Of a stretch of DNA of 57,084 nucleotides, positions 48,123-56,373 are shown piece by piece; the first letter of the stretch is position 1, and the number at the start of each line of letters is the position of its first letter. A model generated the notes under the pieces. The model did not search any database and was not told the DNA's origin. It saw only the letters and a list, made by a program, of their open reading frames with translations. Origin of the DNA: CAZTAO01 sp964611645 (lineage in GTDB: Bacteria; Armatimonadota; UBA5829); the NCBI GenBank assembly GCA_964611645.1, contig CAZTAO010000026.1:1-57084 (forward strand). Direction: 5' to 3'. The position numbers and the translations under genes are program-made.

Positions 48123-49472
48123 CTAGACGAAGATCAGGTAAGGGGCTTCCATAAGCTGCTTGATGGTCGCGAGGCACGCCGCGGCGGGAGCGCCGTCCAC
48201 GATGCGGTGGTCAAACGACAAGCAGAGGTTCATCATCGTCCGCACAACTATCTCGCCTTTCACCACAACCGGCTTCTGGATCATCGCGCAGACGCCAAGA
48301 ATTCCGGCCTGGCCGGGGGTGATGATCGGGTTGAAGCTCTCGACGCCGTAGGTGCCGAGGTTGGAGATAGTGAATGTTCCGCCCTGGAAGTCATCGCCGC
48401 CCGACTGCTTCGCCCTTGCGCGCGCCGCGAGTTCCTTGATCTCCCTTGAGACCTGGGTAAGCGTCTTGGCGTGGGCGTTCTTCACAACCGGAACAACCAG
48501 CCCACCCTCGACGGCGGTCGCGATTCCCATGTTCACGGTCGGATGGACCACTATCTGGTCGCCGCGCAGGCTGGAATTGAGCATCGGATGGCTCTCCAGC
48601 GCCTTGGCGACTGCCTTGACGATGATGTCTGTGTATGAGATTCTCACTCCAGCGGATTTCTCCACGCTCTCCAGAACCTGCGCCCGGAACTTCACGCACT
48701 CGGTCATATCCACTTCGGAGACCAGGGTAACGTGCGGGGCTTCGGTCGCGCTCTTGGACACATTCTGCGCGACAGCCTTGCGCAGGCCTGCCAGCGGAAT
48801 GGTCTGACCGGCGAGTGTGGGAATAGGCATTGCGGGAGCGGCTGCCAGGTCCGCGCTGGTGACTTTGCCGCCAACACCGGTACCGACCAGCCCGCCAATC
48901 TGCACACCCATATCAGCGGCCATCTTGGCGGCCAGCGGGGTTGCCTTGGGAGCGGATGCGGCGTAACCGAGGACATCGGCCTCGACTATTCTGCCGTTGG
49001 GTCCGGTTCCTATGCCTGCGAGCAGGTTAATGTCAACACCCTTCTCACCAGCCACCCTGCGAGCTGCGGGGGAGCTGAAGACTCTGCCCACGACCGGGGC
49101 AACAGCCTGGGGCGCGGCCACGGGCGCTGCGGCAACAGCCACCGGCGCGGGGGCCTCGACGGCCACTGGCGCGGGCGCCGCAGCCTCGGGAGCGGGCTTG
49201 GCTTCGCCGGCCAGGAGCTGATCGATGGGTTCATCGGCTGTGCCTATAATACAGATGGGGTCTTTGACGGGGACTATATCATCGGCCTTGGCCATGATCT
49301 TTCGCAGTACGCCAGACTCCGGCGCTTCCACTTCCATATTGACCTTGTCGGTCATAACTTCCAACAGCGGTTCGCCCGATTTGACTGCGTCGCCCTCGTT
49401 CTTGAACCACCGGATTATCGTGCCTTCTTCCATGGTTTGTCCAAGGAGAGGCATTACCATCAATGTCGCCAT
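48123..49472 (-). CDS. Dihydrolipoamide acyltransferase (E2) with two subunit-binding domains
   Basis: 449 residues of a 2-oxoacid dehydrogenase E2 core. The lipoyl domain (1-80) has Lys43 in MTDKVNME. An Ala/Pro linker follows. There are two peripheral subunit-binding domains, about 131-170 (VFSSPAARRVAGEKGVDINLLAGIGTGPNGRIVEADVL) and 177-212 (ATPLAAKMAADMGVQIGGLVGTGVGGKVTSADL). The catalytic domain (about 222-449) ends with LCLSFDHRIVDGAPAAACL, carrying the active His. Most E2s have one such domain. The E1 and E3 genes are absent here. The substrate (pyruvate, branched-chain acids or acetoin) cannot be told. Confidence 0.92.
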   Translation of the reverse strand: MATLMVMPLLGQTMEEGTIIRWFKNEGDAVKSGEPLLEVMTDKVNMEVEAPESGVLRKIMAKADDIVPVKDPICIIGTADEPIDQLLAGEAKPAPEAAAPAPVAVEAPAPVAVAAAPVAAPQAVAPVVGRVFSSPAARRVAGEKGVDINLLAGIGTGPNGRIVEADVLGYAASAPKATPLAAKMAADMGVQIGGLVGTGVGGKVTSADLAAAPAMPIPTLAGQTIPLAGLRKAVAQNVSKSATEAPHVTLVSEVDMTECVKFRAQVLESVEKSAGVRISYTDIIVKAVAKALESHPMLNSSLRGDQIVVHPTVNMGIATAVEGGLVVPVVKNAHAKTLTQVSREIKELAARARAKQSGGDDFQGGTFTISNLGTYGVESFNPIITPGQAGILGVCAMIQKPVVVKGEIVVRTMMNLCLSFDHRIVDGAPAAACLATIKQLMEAPYLIFV

Positions 49473-49583
49473 GTCGTAACTGGTTTCCTCACTTCCGTGC
49501 GATCTCTTACTACATGATACTACGACACTGCAAGCCCCGTCTCCTTCACGCTCGCAAACTCAATAACCACGAAGAGGTAATTT

Positions 49584-49891
49584 ACATGGATATACAGGAT
49601 GAACAGAATACTCACTACGCTGCGGGAACGTCGCTCAAGACTGACGCTGGATGTCTCCACTATGTCAGTTCCCGCAGCCCCGGGCTTAGTAAGCTGCAGT
49701 CCCCATCCCCCAGCCCCTTCCCCAAGTTTGGGGAAGGGGAGTCGCTCCCTCTCCAAACTTGGAGAGGGTCGGGGTGAGGCGAGTTTCTATGCGTCGGGAC
49801 GCTTTTTGCCCCGACGCCCACACACAGACAATGCTTCGGCGCGAAAAGCCTGCCGAAGCATAGGTGTCTGTCCATCCTGTTCATCCATGTG
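49584..49891. repeat. 308-bp composite repeat with terminal inverted repeats
   Basis: ACATGGATATACAGGATG (49584 on) and the reverse complement of the right end (about 49868-49891) match at 21 of 24 bases. Inside, two perfect hairpins sit side by side: CCCCTTCCCCAA/TTGGGGAAGGGG (49714-49739) and CCCTCTCCAA/TTGGAGAGGG (49747-49768), which are family A units facing each other. The 494-base gap 49473-49966 holds nothing else that I recognise. A nonautonomous mobile element is possible. Confidence 0.55.
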
Positions 49892-49966
49892 AAATTCCGT
49901 TCTTCCAGCCGCGCTGGTATAATGGAGTGTGTTTTCGACACCCAAATCCCACACAGGAGTTCTATT

Positions 49967-51907
49967 TTGAGCCTGCCTCTTGCCAGTAAGATAATCCGCG
50001 AGCACCTTGTTGAGGGGGAGATGATCCCCGGTAAGGAAATCGCTATTCGGATAGACAATACCCTCACCCAGGACGCCACCGGGACCATGGCCTATTTGCA
50101 GTTTGAGGCTATCGGGGTGCCTAAGGTGCGCACGAAGCGGTCGGTGAGTTTTGTCGACCACAACACCCTGCAGACCGGTTTCGAGAATGCCGACGACCAC
50201 GCGTTCTTGCAAAGCATCGCAGCCAAGCACGGGATATTCTTCTCGCGGCCCGGTAACGGCATCTGCCACCAAGTAGAGCTTGAGCGGTTCGCAATTCCCG
50301 GCGAGACCCTGCTGGGTTCCGACAGCCACACCCCAACCGCAGGCGGCGTGGGGATGATCGCTATTGGCGCGGGAGGGCTGGACGTTGCAGCGGCGATGGC
50401 GGGGGAGCCGTTCTACATGCCGATGCCCAGGATATGCCTCGTAAAGCTCACAGGCAGGCTGCAGCCGTGGGTTTCGGCGAAGGACGTGATCCTGGAAGTG
50501 CTGCGGATCCTGAGCGTGAAGGGCGGGGTTGGGAAGATCATCGAATACGTCGGCGAGGGCGTGAAGAGTCTTTCAGTTACCGACCGCGCCACCATCACCA
50601 ACATGGGCGCGGAGCTTGGCGCTACCACCTCGGTCTTCCCCAGCGATGACGCCACTCGTGAGTTCCTCAAGGCGCAGGGACGGGAGAGCGACTGGCGTGA
50701 GATGTCGGCTGACCCAGATGCCGTGTATGACGAAACCATCGAGATCGACCTATCCACGCTGGAACCGATGATTGCCCAGCCGTATATGCCGGACCGGGTG
50801 GTGAAGGTGAGTGAAGTTGAGGGGACCAAGGTGGACCAGGTTGCTATCGGAAGCTGCACCAACTCCTCTTTGCGGGACCTTGAGGTTGTGGCGTATGCGC
50901 TGAAAGGCAAGACAGTGCATCCGTCGGTCAGTTTGGTCATTTCCCCCGGCTCCAAGCAGGTGTTTGAGATGATCTCCAGGCGCGGGTCTCTTGCCGACCT
51001 GATCTCGGCAGGCGCTAGGATACTGGAATCCACCTGCGGGCCTTGCATCGGGATGGGGCAGGCTCCGAGGACCGGCGCAGTGTCCGTGCGGACATTCAAC
51101 CGTAATTTCGAGGGCCGCAGCGGGACCAAGAGCGCTGGCATTTACCTGGCAGGGCCGGAAGTTGCGGCGGCTGCGGCGCTGTCCGGCGTTATCACAGACC
51201 CCCGCAAGCTGGGCAAGCCGTTCGAGTTCCAGCAGCCGGACAAGTATCTGATAGATGACAATATGGTTGTTGCCCCGGCTTGTGATCCTGGGTGCGTGGA
51301 GATAGTGCGTGGCCCCAACATCAAGCCTTTGCCGCAGAACCAGCCTTTGCCGGACAGCATTTCGGGCAAGGTGATCCTCAAGACCGGGGACAACATCACC
51401 ACGGACGACATAATGCCCGCGGGCGCGAAGATTCTGCCACTGCGGTCCAATATTCCGGCGATTTCCGAGTTTGTGTTCATAGGGATCGACCCGGACTTCC
51501 CCACGAGGGCCAAGGCCAACCCGGGCGGGATCATATTGGGCGGCGAGAACTACGGCCAGGGGTCGAGCAGGGAGCACGCGGCGCTGGCTCCGATGTATCT
51601 GGGGATCAAGGCCGTGGTCGCGAAATCCTTCGCCAGAATCCACCGCCAGAACCTGATCAACTTCGGCATAGTCCCCCTGAAACTATCCAACCCGGCGGAC
51701 TACGAGAAGATCGGGCAGATGGATGAGATTGAGATCGCGGGAGTAGCCCAAGCCCTGAAGACAGGCTCAAGCACCCTGAAGTTGACCGACAAGACCACCG
51801 GGGCCACAGTCGAGATAACGCACGACCTGTCGGACAGGGAGGCGCAGGTGGCGTTGGCGGGGGGAAGGCTGAATTATATACGGGGGAGGGCGGCGGCGGC
51901 CGTTTGA
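49967..51907 (+). CDS. acn: Aconitate hydratase (Aquifex-type)
   Basis: 646 residues. The enzyme interconverts citrate and isocitrate in the TCA cycle with a [4Fe-4S] cluster. TTG 49967 is chosen because AGGAG lies 7 bases upstream and the protein then begins like Aquifex-type aconitases (LASKIIREHLVEGEMIPGKEIAIRIDNTLTQDATG). Cluster cysteines are in IGSCTNSS and STCGPCIGMGQAP. LLGSDSHTPTAGGVG and the swivel domain GENYGQGSSREHAALAP and RIHRQNLINFGI are intact. The short form (about 650 residues) differs from AcnA (about 890). It is monocistronic. LeuC/LeuD-type activity is less likely because both halves are fused. Confidence 0.9.
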   Translation: MSLPLASKIIREHLVEGEMIPGKEIAIRIDNTLTQDATGTMAYLQFEAIGVPKVRTKRSVSFVDHNTLQTGFENADDHAFLQSIAAKHGIFFSRPGNGICHQVELERFAIPGETLLGSDSHTPTAGGVGMIAIGAGGLDVAAAMAGEPFYMPMPRICLVKLTGRLQPWVSAKDVILEVLRILSVKGGVGKIIEYVGEGVKSLSVTDRATITNMGAELGATTSVFPSDDATREFLKAQGRESDWREMSADPDAVYDETIEIDLSTLEPMIAQPYMPDRVVKVSEVEGTKVDQVAIGSCTNSSLRDLEVVAYALKGKTVHPSVSLVISPGSKQVFEMISRRGSLADLISAGARILESTCGPCIGMGQAPRTGAVSVRTFNRNFEGRSGTKSAGIYLAGPEVAAAAALSGVITDPRKLGKPFEFQQPDKYLIDDNMVVAPACDPGCVEIVRGPNIKPLPQNQPLPDSISGKVILKTGDNITTDDIMPAGAKILPLRSNIPAISEFVFIGIDPDFPTRAKANPGGIILGGENYGQGSSREHAALAPMYLGIKAVVAKSFARIHRQNLINFGIVPLKLSNPADYEKIGQMDEIEIAGVAQALKTGSSTLKLTDKTTGATVEITHDLSDREAQVALAGGRLNYIRGRAAAAV

Positions 51908-52044
51908 AACGCGAATGACGCGAATAGGGCGAATGACGCGAAACATTCCCCCTCCACGGCAGGAGGGGGTTAGGGGGCGGTTCTCACAACCTGTCTTGAA
52001 CACGATTCCGAGGATTCAGGGATGGGCAGGATTGGCCCACGGAT

Positions 52045-52119
52045 CGCACGCGATTTGCAATCGCGTGCGCAACAGAACAGCCCTCGTTCTCGTGCGGGTG
52101 CGATTGCAAATCGCACCCG
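52045..52119. repeat. Two palindromes of a GCGATTTGCAATCGC-type repeat
   Basis: CGCACGCGATT (52045-52055)/AATCGCGTGCG (52059-52069) and CGGGTGCGATT (52095-52105)/AATCGCACCCG (52109-52119) are perfect 11-bp stems with 3-base loops, 25 bases apart. They share an ATT-centred inner core. They lie in the 242-base gap between acn and the DUF2007-like gene, which also carries three short GCGAATGACGC-like repeats (51910-51940). Confidence 0.7.
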
Positions 52120-52149
52120 ATCATAGCCTGCGTATCGTCGAGGAATGGC

Positions 52150-52521
52150 TCAGAACCGGCCCACAATATTCGCCAGCGTCGCCAGCAGACCGATCACGCT
52201 TTGGGCCAGGATGATTATTGCTACTACCCGAACCGCAGTTGGTGGGCGGCTGGGTTTGGACTCTCTGAGGTCCGAAAGGAAGGCCTCCGCGAGCTCGGCG
52301 TCCTTGCGCATCACGCTTATCCTGGCGGGGCCGGTGGCGAAGTTGTAGCCGTATCCAAACCGCCCCATCCCGATGAGGTCCTGCACCCGGTCAGTATCCA
52401 CCGCGCACCGAATCCCCGCCCCATCCAGAATAGACCAGGCAAGCAAGGTCGCCCCCCTGTCCAGCGGACGGAAGATGATTACGTCATCGGTTGGTTTCTT
52501 GGGTTTTCGGCGGAAGAGCAA
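52150..52521 (-). CDS. DUF2007-like small membrane-anchored protein
   Basis: 123 residues. The N-terminal part (about 14-85: VIIFRPLDRGATLLAWSILDGAGIRCAVDTDRVQDLIGMGRFGYGYNFATGPARISVMRKDAELAEAFL) matches the pattern of DUF2007 proteins: strand, helix ending in a G-I turn, then V-x-V-DAE-A. A single membrane helix closes the protein (about 97-119). DUF2007 is called a putative signal-transducing domain without proven role. It lies 13 bases after the YcxB-like gene, in one operon. Confidence 0.6.
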   Translation of the reverse strand: MLFRRKPKKPTDDVIIFRPLDRGATLLAWSILDGAGIRCAVDTDRVQDLIGMGRFGYGYNFATGPARISVMRKDAELAEAFLSDLRESKPSRPPTAVRVVAIIILAQSVIGLLATLANIVGRF

Positions 52522-52534
52522 TTGGGAACTCCGT

Positions 52535-53065
52535 TCAGAACGCCTTTGGGCCTAGACGGGCGGTTAGGAACTGTCGAAACTGGTCGATGTCTCCTTCGTT
52601 TTCAAAGCCGCGCTTCAGGACAAAGATGTAGTGGGCTTTGTATACAACGAGCAAGATAGCTTCCGGGGATTCGACCCAACTGCTGAACGCGTTCCACTGT
52701 GTAGTGCCTTCGCCAACTCTGCTCTTGCTTGCGAAGTGGGCGTCTGTAAACTCATACTCAAACGTTCCCCCGAGGTTAGGGTTGGAGAAGTAGCGCCGAA
52801 CGATGAAGAAGGCATTGATCGATGGGACGTAGAACACGAACACCGCGTAGGCTATGGAGAACAGTGCGATGGCTACAGGTGTGAAAACACCCGTATGCTT
52901 GTGCTCGTGAGCCAGGAAACTCCCCAGAAGCAGAAGCAAGCCGAAGAAGATGAACACTGAGCCAAGAAGCCAGCGGACCCAGGGCCGTCCCATCCTGCTG
53001 TAGTAGTACCGCGCATTCCGGTACATTTCCTCGCGGGTCACTTCAAACTTCACTTTGATGTCCAT
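52535..53065 (-). CDS. YcxB-like two-helix membrane protein
   Basis: 176 residues with two membrane helices (about 33-51 and 63-82), then a soluble C-terminal domain. The C-terminal stretch GGTFEYEFTDAHFASKSRVGEGTTQWNAFSSWVESPEAILLVVYKAHYIFVLKRGFENEGDIDQFRQFLTARLG fits the YcxB C-terminal domain (W-x-x-F/x-x-v-E-x-x, then F-LPKR). The function of the family is unknown. It precedes the DUF2007-like gene in a two-gene operon. Confidence 0.7.
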   Translation of the reverse strand: MDIKVKFEVTREEMYRNARYYYSRMGRPWVRWLLGSVFIFFGLLLLLGSFLAHEHKHTGVFTPVAIALFSIAYAVFVFYVPSINAFFIVRRYFSNPNLGGTFEYEFTDAHFASKSRVGEGTTQWNAFSSWVESPEAILLVVYKAHYIFVLKRGFENEGDIDQFRQFLTARLGPKAF

Positions 53066-53224
53066 ACTTGGCTCCGATGTTGGTTGTTGGTCGTCAAGAG
53101 ATTAACTTAGCGATCTGCTGGCAAATTCCTCCTGCGCTGTTGGGTGGGATTCGGGTTGCTGGCAGCGCATGCCGGGCACGAAGTGCGCGCAATGCACAAA
53201 CATAAGTGTCCAACGTGAGCGAAA

Positions 53225-54241
53225 TCACTTGCCGGGTGTGATCATCTGCTCAACCTGCTCAGCAGTAAACCCAACGATCTTCGCCACTTTTGCAATGAAG
53301 TCTCTCTCTGTTTTCGCTATGTTCTCGTCCACTTGTGCCAATGCTACCATTTCAGTAAGCAGGATCAGAGCTTCCTCCGCTGACTGTTGGAACTGCTTTA
53401 GGTCAACAATCCGCGGCAGCTTCGATTCAACGTGTTTGCGCAGGCCTTGCTTTGACTCTTCGGGGAGATTCGCCGAATCAATAATCTGGTTGATATGAGC
53501 TCGTTCGGCAAGCAAAATGCCGTCCTTTTTCATGAGGTTGATTAGTATGGCGATTCTGGCTTCCGTTATCTGATCTTCGTGCGCCGCAGGATCATCGAAC
53601 TCAACATCCACGGCGTCCTCGGTGGAGTCGCTGATCTCCATCTGCATTTGCAGTATTTCGTAAGCCCGCTTGCCTATGCGGCGCGTCCAGATATTGGACC
53701 AAGCCGCCATTCCTGCCGCGCCCACGACGGGCAGCCATTTCGCTACAGCCGACTTCAACGCTTGCTGGGTTATTTTGCCCGCAAGCGCAGCAACAACGCT
53801 TTGCATAGCGCGAAGGCTGGTGCGCTTGATCAGGACCTGGGAACCATGCATGGTGAGGAGAGCGGCTCCTCCCAAACCGAGCGCAGATCCGAACACCGCG
53901 AGAAGCACTTCCTTGGACATGCTTTCCCGCTTTCCGCAGGCGACGCCGATATCGTAGACCATCATCAGTTGGTGGCGTATAACTATAGTAATCTCAGGAA
54001 GCGCCGCGAGCATGCCCCAAGGACCCGGAACAAGACCGGTTGCGCCTGACACCAGTGCGTTCTTGTTGGCATATGCCGCGATAAGATCATCTACCGTATC
54101 CCTGGTGGGATTCGCCTCCGAGTTTTCTTCGTAGTGCCTCTGTCTTTCATCGGCAACGAAATCTATGGCCCGCATAATCGCTGAGCTTAATTTATCATTG
54201 ATCTCATTGATAGCTTGAGATGTTACAGACGCAGCTTTCAT
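53225..54241 (-). CDS. EcsC-domain protein with TerB-like C-terminus
   Basis: 338 residues. The N-terminal half (about 45-160) fits the EcsC family: NALVSGATGLVPGPWGMLAALPEITIVIRHQLMMVYDIGVACGKRE, with two short hydrophobic helices afterwards (FGSALGLGGAALLTM; WLPVVGAAGMAAWS). The C-terminal third (about 230-338: ITEARIAILINLMKKDGILLAERAHINQIID to VAKIVGFTAEQVEQM) has the helical pattern of TerB/DUF533 with an acidic first helix. The combination recalls membrane-associated stress modules. GTG 54250 is an alternative start. It appears monocistronic, and the function is unknown. Confidence 0.6.
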   Translation of the reverse strand: MKAASVTSQAINEINDKLSSAIMRAIDFVADERQRHYEENSEANPTRDTVDDLIAAYANKNALVSGATGLVPGPWGMLAALPEITIVIRHQLMMVYDIGVACGKRESMSKEVLLAVFGSALGLGGAALLTMHGSQVLIKRTSLRAMQSVVAALAGKITQQALKSAVAKWLPVVGAAGMAAWSNIWTRRIGKRAYEILQMQMEISDSTEDAVDVEFDDPAAHEDQITEARIAILINLMKKDGILLAERAHINQIIDSANLPEESKQGLRKHVESKLPRIVDLKQFQQSAEEALILLTEMVALAQVDENIAKTERDFIAKVAKIVGFTAEQVEQMITPGK

Positions 54242-54470
54242 TGATCCCACATTCCGAATGTCCTTGTGCTCGACAGCAGCGTATCACAGACTATTTCGCA
54301 CTATATCTGCTTAGTCAAGAACGCTGCTTCTCAGATGGGCTACATCAATGTCTTATATAGCGGTTTCAAGTAATCCTGCACGGTAGGCCCTATATGAATT
54401 CCTCCCGTGACCCGGTGGCAAGACCCCGGTGCCTTACGCCACCGTTCCGGTAACGTATACCAGGGTCTGG

Positions 54471-54491
54471 ATTCTGAACCGAGTTCAGAAT
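54471..54491. repeat. Family B palindrome unit (TTCTGAAC variant)
   Basis: ATTCTGAAC-CGA-GTTCAGAAT followed by GACGC, in the 265-base gap before the SGNH hydrolase stop. Just upstream (about 54410-54450) CGGTGGC and GCCACCG form another stem around CCCCGGTGCC. Nothing else is visible in this gap. Confidence 0.6.
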
Positions 54492-54506
54492 GACGCAGAG
54501 TGACGG

Positions 54507-55556
54507 CTATAGGCCGATAGCTAATAGCGCCTGCAAGTACAACCAATGCCCAAAGTCGTTGGGATGGTTGATGTTGTTGCCCAGGAGGGAGGGTTGGTCT
54601 TTGCGCTTTAGGACTGTGGCCCAGGTGTTGTAGACGTCGGCGTAGGCGGTTTTGGTTTCGGAGGCGGCTTGTTTGGTAGCCTCCGCGTAGAGGTTCATTC
54701 TGTGGGTGCTGTGGATCCAGTTGTCGTTGGGGGGGAAGGCTGAGTATAGGATTGGTTCCGCGCCCATTCTCTCTCGGACCATTCCTACTATGGTGATGAG
54801 GTTCTTCTTGAAGATGTCGGGCTCGGTGTTGCCTTTGTTGTGGTCGTTCATCCCCCACCCTACCAGCACCAGGTCGGCGTTTTTCCCGGACATATACTTG
54901 TCCCACCAGCCGATGCCCTCGTTGGACGAGTAGCCGGAGATTCCCGCATACTCATATTCGATCTTGGCCTTGGGGAACCTGGCTTGCAGGTATTTGCAAT
55001 ACATCCGGGTGAACTGGGTATCCTCCTCGGAAGCCTCCCCGCCACTCGTGATGCTGTCTCCGTAGCCGATTATCTTGAAAGGCCCGCCCGCCATCAGTTT
55101 GGCGCGGGTCTTTGTGAGGAACTTGGACTGGTCGGTTGGCTTAGCCCAGGGCTTGCCGTTTGTGGTGGTGTAGTCGACCCAGACGAAGAACGGGTGGTTG
55201 GTGTAGCCGGGGAACTTGGTGTGGTCGAAGTTCTTCTGGCCGTAGAGGACGTTGGTGGAGAAGTCGGGGATGGTGGAGGTCGCGGTGCGGGCGATTGTGC
55301 CCTTGGGGTAGTCGATGGTGTAGTCGGCGCCCTCTTTGTAGATCACGCAGTTGGGCTTGTCGGCTTTGTACGTGCTTCGGACCACCACGCTGCCCTTGAC
55401 TACTCTATCGAAACACAAGTTGCCCGCCATAGTTCCGGCAAGCACAAGGCTCTCACCGTGGATTGTCATCTTTTTGCCTCTTGTTGCGCTGCACACCGCT
55501 GGGAGCGCTATGGCCAGACACATGAATAGGAATATTGCGAACTTCATTTGAACCAA
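54507..55556 (-). CDS. Secreted SGNH/GDSL hydrolase
   Basis: 349 residues. A signal peptide (about 1-25, VQMKFAIFLFMCLAIALPAVCSA) precedes a beta-rich N-terminal region (25-155) and an SGNH domain. Block I is KIIGYGDSITSGGEASEEDTQF with the nucleophile Ser, block III is LVLVGWGMNDHN, and block V is INHPNDFGHWLY with Asp and His. Such enzymes deacylate lipids or acetylated glycans. The TTG at 55556 has AGGAGG about 7 bases upstream, and that site lies inside a REP palindrome; ATG 55547 is the alternative. Its neighbours are the RAYT gene and the EcsC gene, so there is no operon context. Confidence 0.85.
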   Translation of the reverse strand: MVQMKFAIFLFMCLAIALPAVCSATRGKKMTIHGESLVLAGTMAGNLCFDRVVKGSVVVRSTYKADKPNCVIYKEGADYTIDYPKGTIARTATSTIPDFSTNVLYGQKNFDHTKFPGYTNHPFFVWVDYTTTNGKPWAKPTDQSKFLTKTRAKLMAGGPFKIIGYGDSITSGGEASEEDTQFTRMYCKYLQARFPKAKIEYEYAGISGYSSNEGIGWWDKYMSGKNADLVLVGWGMNDHNKGNTEPDIFKKNLITIVGMVRERMGAEPILYSAFPPNDNWIHSTHRMNLYAEATKQAASETKTAYADVYNTWATVLKRKDQPSLLGNNINHPNDFGHWLYLQALLAIGL

Positions 55557-55560
55557 CTTT

Positions 55561-55670
55561 CATCCCTCCTGGTTCGGAGGACTCTCATCCCTCCAGGTTC
55601 TCCGAACCTGGAGGGTACCCACCTCTGCTCAACCGCACTCCCTCCAGCCTCGGAGAGACTGGAGGGATGA
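55561..55670. repeat. REP palindromes left of the RAYT gene
   Basis: Three units. One is partial (55561-55580). One is perfect: CCCTCCAGGTTC (55589-55600)-TCC-GAACCTGGAGGG (55604-55615), inverted. One is near-perfect: CCCTCCAGCCTC-GGA-GAGACTGGAGGG (55640-55666), direct. The common end is GGAGGGATGA. The facing units form a BIME-like inverted pair. Confidence 0.8.
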
Positions 55671-55676
55671 GGATCA

Positions 55677-56222
55677 CTAACCAGGCATCGGGTCCACCCG
55701 TATATACGCCTCTCCACCTGAGTAGACGCCGGCGCTGCTGTACGGCCACTGCTCAGCATATTCAACCAGTCCGCGGCGGACCGGGTTGTGGTGAATATAT
55801 CGCAGCTTGTCCATTCCCGACCTCGGAGTCACTATCGGCACCGAGCGGTAACTTCGCTGCCAGACGGAATGACGATCCCCCTCCATTAGCCCCCGACGCT
55901 CGAAGGCAGATAGATAGTCCGCTTTGCTCTGATCAACACAGTACTGGATGATACGCCTGGCGGTATAACGTTTGAAGTCTTTCATCAATATCCCCAGTTC
56001 AACCGTCCTTTCCAGCTTCAGCATCAGGTGAAGATGCTCCGGCATCACAACGAAGCCGTGGATGAGAAATGCGTACTTGTCACGATAGAAGGAGAGAGCA
56101 TCCAGGACCATACGTGCGTTTGTCGGCTCGGCGAGGACGGGGAGGTAGTCCTCGATGGTGGTAGTGACGAAGCAGTAATCGTCAGAGGTAGGCAGATTCG
56201 ACCAGTGTTTGTATGCGGCCAT
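55677..56222 (-). CDS. REP-associated tyrosine transposase (RAYT)
   Basis: 181 residues of the IS200/IS605-like Y1 transposase fold. RAYTs are single-copy HUH endonucleases that spread REP palindromes without an IS element's ends. ATG 56222 follows GGAG at 7 bases; upstream frame sequence is palindrome read as protein. The HUH motif is HLH (63-65, VMPEHLHLML). Tyr142 in YIHHNPVRRGLVEYAEQWPYSSA is the inferred nucleophile. VWQRSYRSVPIV is the usual preceding motif. REPs lie on both sides, within 10 and 30 bases. It appears intact and so possibly active. Confidence 0.9.
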   Translation of the reverse strand: MAAYKHWSNLPTSDDYCFVTTTIEDYLPVLAEPTNARMVLDALSFYRDKYAFLIHGFVVMPEHLHLMLKLERTVELGILMKDFKRYTARRIIQYCVDQSKADYLSAFERRGLMEGDRHSVWQRSYRSVPIVTPRSGMDKLRYIHHNPVRRGLVEYAEQWPYSSAGVYSGGEAYIRVDPMPG

Positions 56223-56249
56223 CTGTTGACTCCGCTTGTGGGTGGTGGT

Positions 56250-56333
56250 CCCTCCATGTTCGGAGAACCCGGAGGGATGACTCATGCGTCCCCTTCTGGG
56301 TGGTGTCCCTCCAGGTTCGGAGAACCTGGAGGG
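56250..56333. repeat. REP palindromes right of the RAYT gene
   Basis: CCCTCCATGTTC (56250-56261)-GGA-GAACCCGGAGGG (56265-56276) and CCCTCCAGGTTC (56307-56318)-GGA-GAACCTGGAGGG (56322-56333), the second perfect. Both are in the same orientation, each followed by ATGA. Confidence 0.85.
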
Positions 56334-56373
56334 ATGAGTACGACAGTCTCTCTCCGTGCGCGGAGAGGGTTCT

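Noticed and set aside
55561..56333. CRISPR array or ordinary insertion sequence around the transposase
   Set aside because: The repeats are palindromes at irregular spacing in both orientations, without unique spacers. There are no terminal inverted repeats or target duplications; the pattern fits REP/RAYT.
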